The notes under the pieces were generated by a model. That model worked only from the letters and a program-made list of their open reading frames with translations, did no database searches and was not told the DNA's origin. Below are positions 6,403 to 6,583 of a stretch of 6,583 nucleotides of DNA, piece by piece; within the stretch, counting starts at the first letter, position 1; every line of letters starts with the position of its first letter. The position numbers and the translations under genes are program-made. Source of the DNA: Bacteroidales bacterium (lineage in GTDB: Bacteria; Bacteroidota; Bacteroidia; Bacteroidales; VadinHA17); NCBI GenBank assembly GCA_022615595.1, contig JAKEGI010000075.1, forward strand, positions 1 to 6,583. Direction: 5' to 3'.

Positions 6403-6583
6403 TTACCAGCTTGCTTTTCTTACTCCTGGTATGAGGCCATGCGATGCCATTTCCCTGAATGTGATCCTGCTGACGCCAAATTGTCTCATGTAACCCCTTG
6501 ACCTTCCGGTAAGCTTGCATCTGTTGCGCAGTCTTATTGAGCTTGAGTTACGAGGCAGTGTGCTCATTGCGATATAATTACCA
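6403..6583 (-). CDS. rpsN: 30S ribosomal protein S14 (uS14), 5' end cut by window edge
   Basis: S14 is a 30S head protein next to S3, S10 and S19. Only the last 59 codons are in the window; the frame is open to the right edge and ends in TAA at 6403-6405. The visible part has LPRNSS, then [20 protein letters not shown] (about residues 17-36 of the fragment), then [16 protein letters not shown] and the invariant KASW end. The family marks NRC-x-x-[10 protein letters not shown] and SR-x-x-FRE are clear. Only one Cys is seen where zinc-binding S14 has a CxxC pair, and the spacing matches the long C-minus type, so a full length near 90-100 residues is expected (inference). An internal Met six residues into the fragment is not the start, because the open frame continues upstream. 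It precedes rpsH by 38 bases. Confidence 0.96.
   Translation of the reverse strand, partial: GNYIAMSTLPRNSSSIRLRNRCKLTGRSRGYMRQFGVSRITFREMASHGLIPGVRKASW

Overview
The window is a single block of translation genes, all on the minus strand. It is a segment of the conserved S10-spc-alpha ribosomal-protein cluster of a bacterium. Read in the direction of transcription (high to low coordinates) the order is rpsN (its start lies outside the window), rpsH, rplF, rplR, rpsE, rpmD, rplO, secY, map, infA, rpmJ, rpsM, rpsK, rpsD (its 3' end lies outside the window). Twelve genes are complete and two are cut by the window edges. There is no gap above 47 bases, no RNA gene, no mobile element, no CRISPR array and no plus-strand gene that I can support.

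The proteins point to the phylum Bacteroidota, probably near Bacteroidales. The reasons are: the secY-map-infA-rpmJ order without adk; cysteine-poor (zinc-independent) forms of L36, S14 and S4; an S13 tail rich in Lys with a [13 protein letters not shown] end; an S4 N-terminus starting MARYTGP; and leaders that mostly lack a Shine-Dalgarno (SD) sequence and are A/T-rich. The order- and genus-level placement is inference from remembered family patterns, not from a search.

Layout: 6583-3829 holds the spc-type small- and large-subunit proteins (S14, S8, L6, L18, S5, L30, L15). 3824-2496 is SecY, the protein-export channel. 2478-1702 is methionine aminopeptidase, which trims the initiator Met from new chains. 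1695-1346 holds initiation factor 1 and L36. 1308-1 holds the alpha-type proteins S13, S11 and S4; rpoA and rplQ would be expected just beyond base 1. Spacings of 4 to 47 bases and uniform orientation suggest one transcription unit or a few overlapping ones. The grouping couples ribosome assembly, initiation, N-terminal processing and membrane export.

I found no new biological system here. The most notable local signal is a strong AGGAGG SD sequence in front of rplF, with a weaker GAGGT in front of infA, against leaders that otherwise lack a well-placed SD. That contrast matters because ribosomes of this phylum are known to hide their anti-SD sequence.
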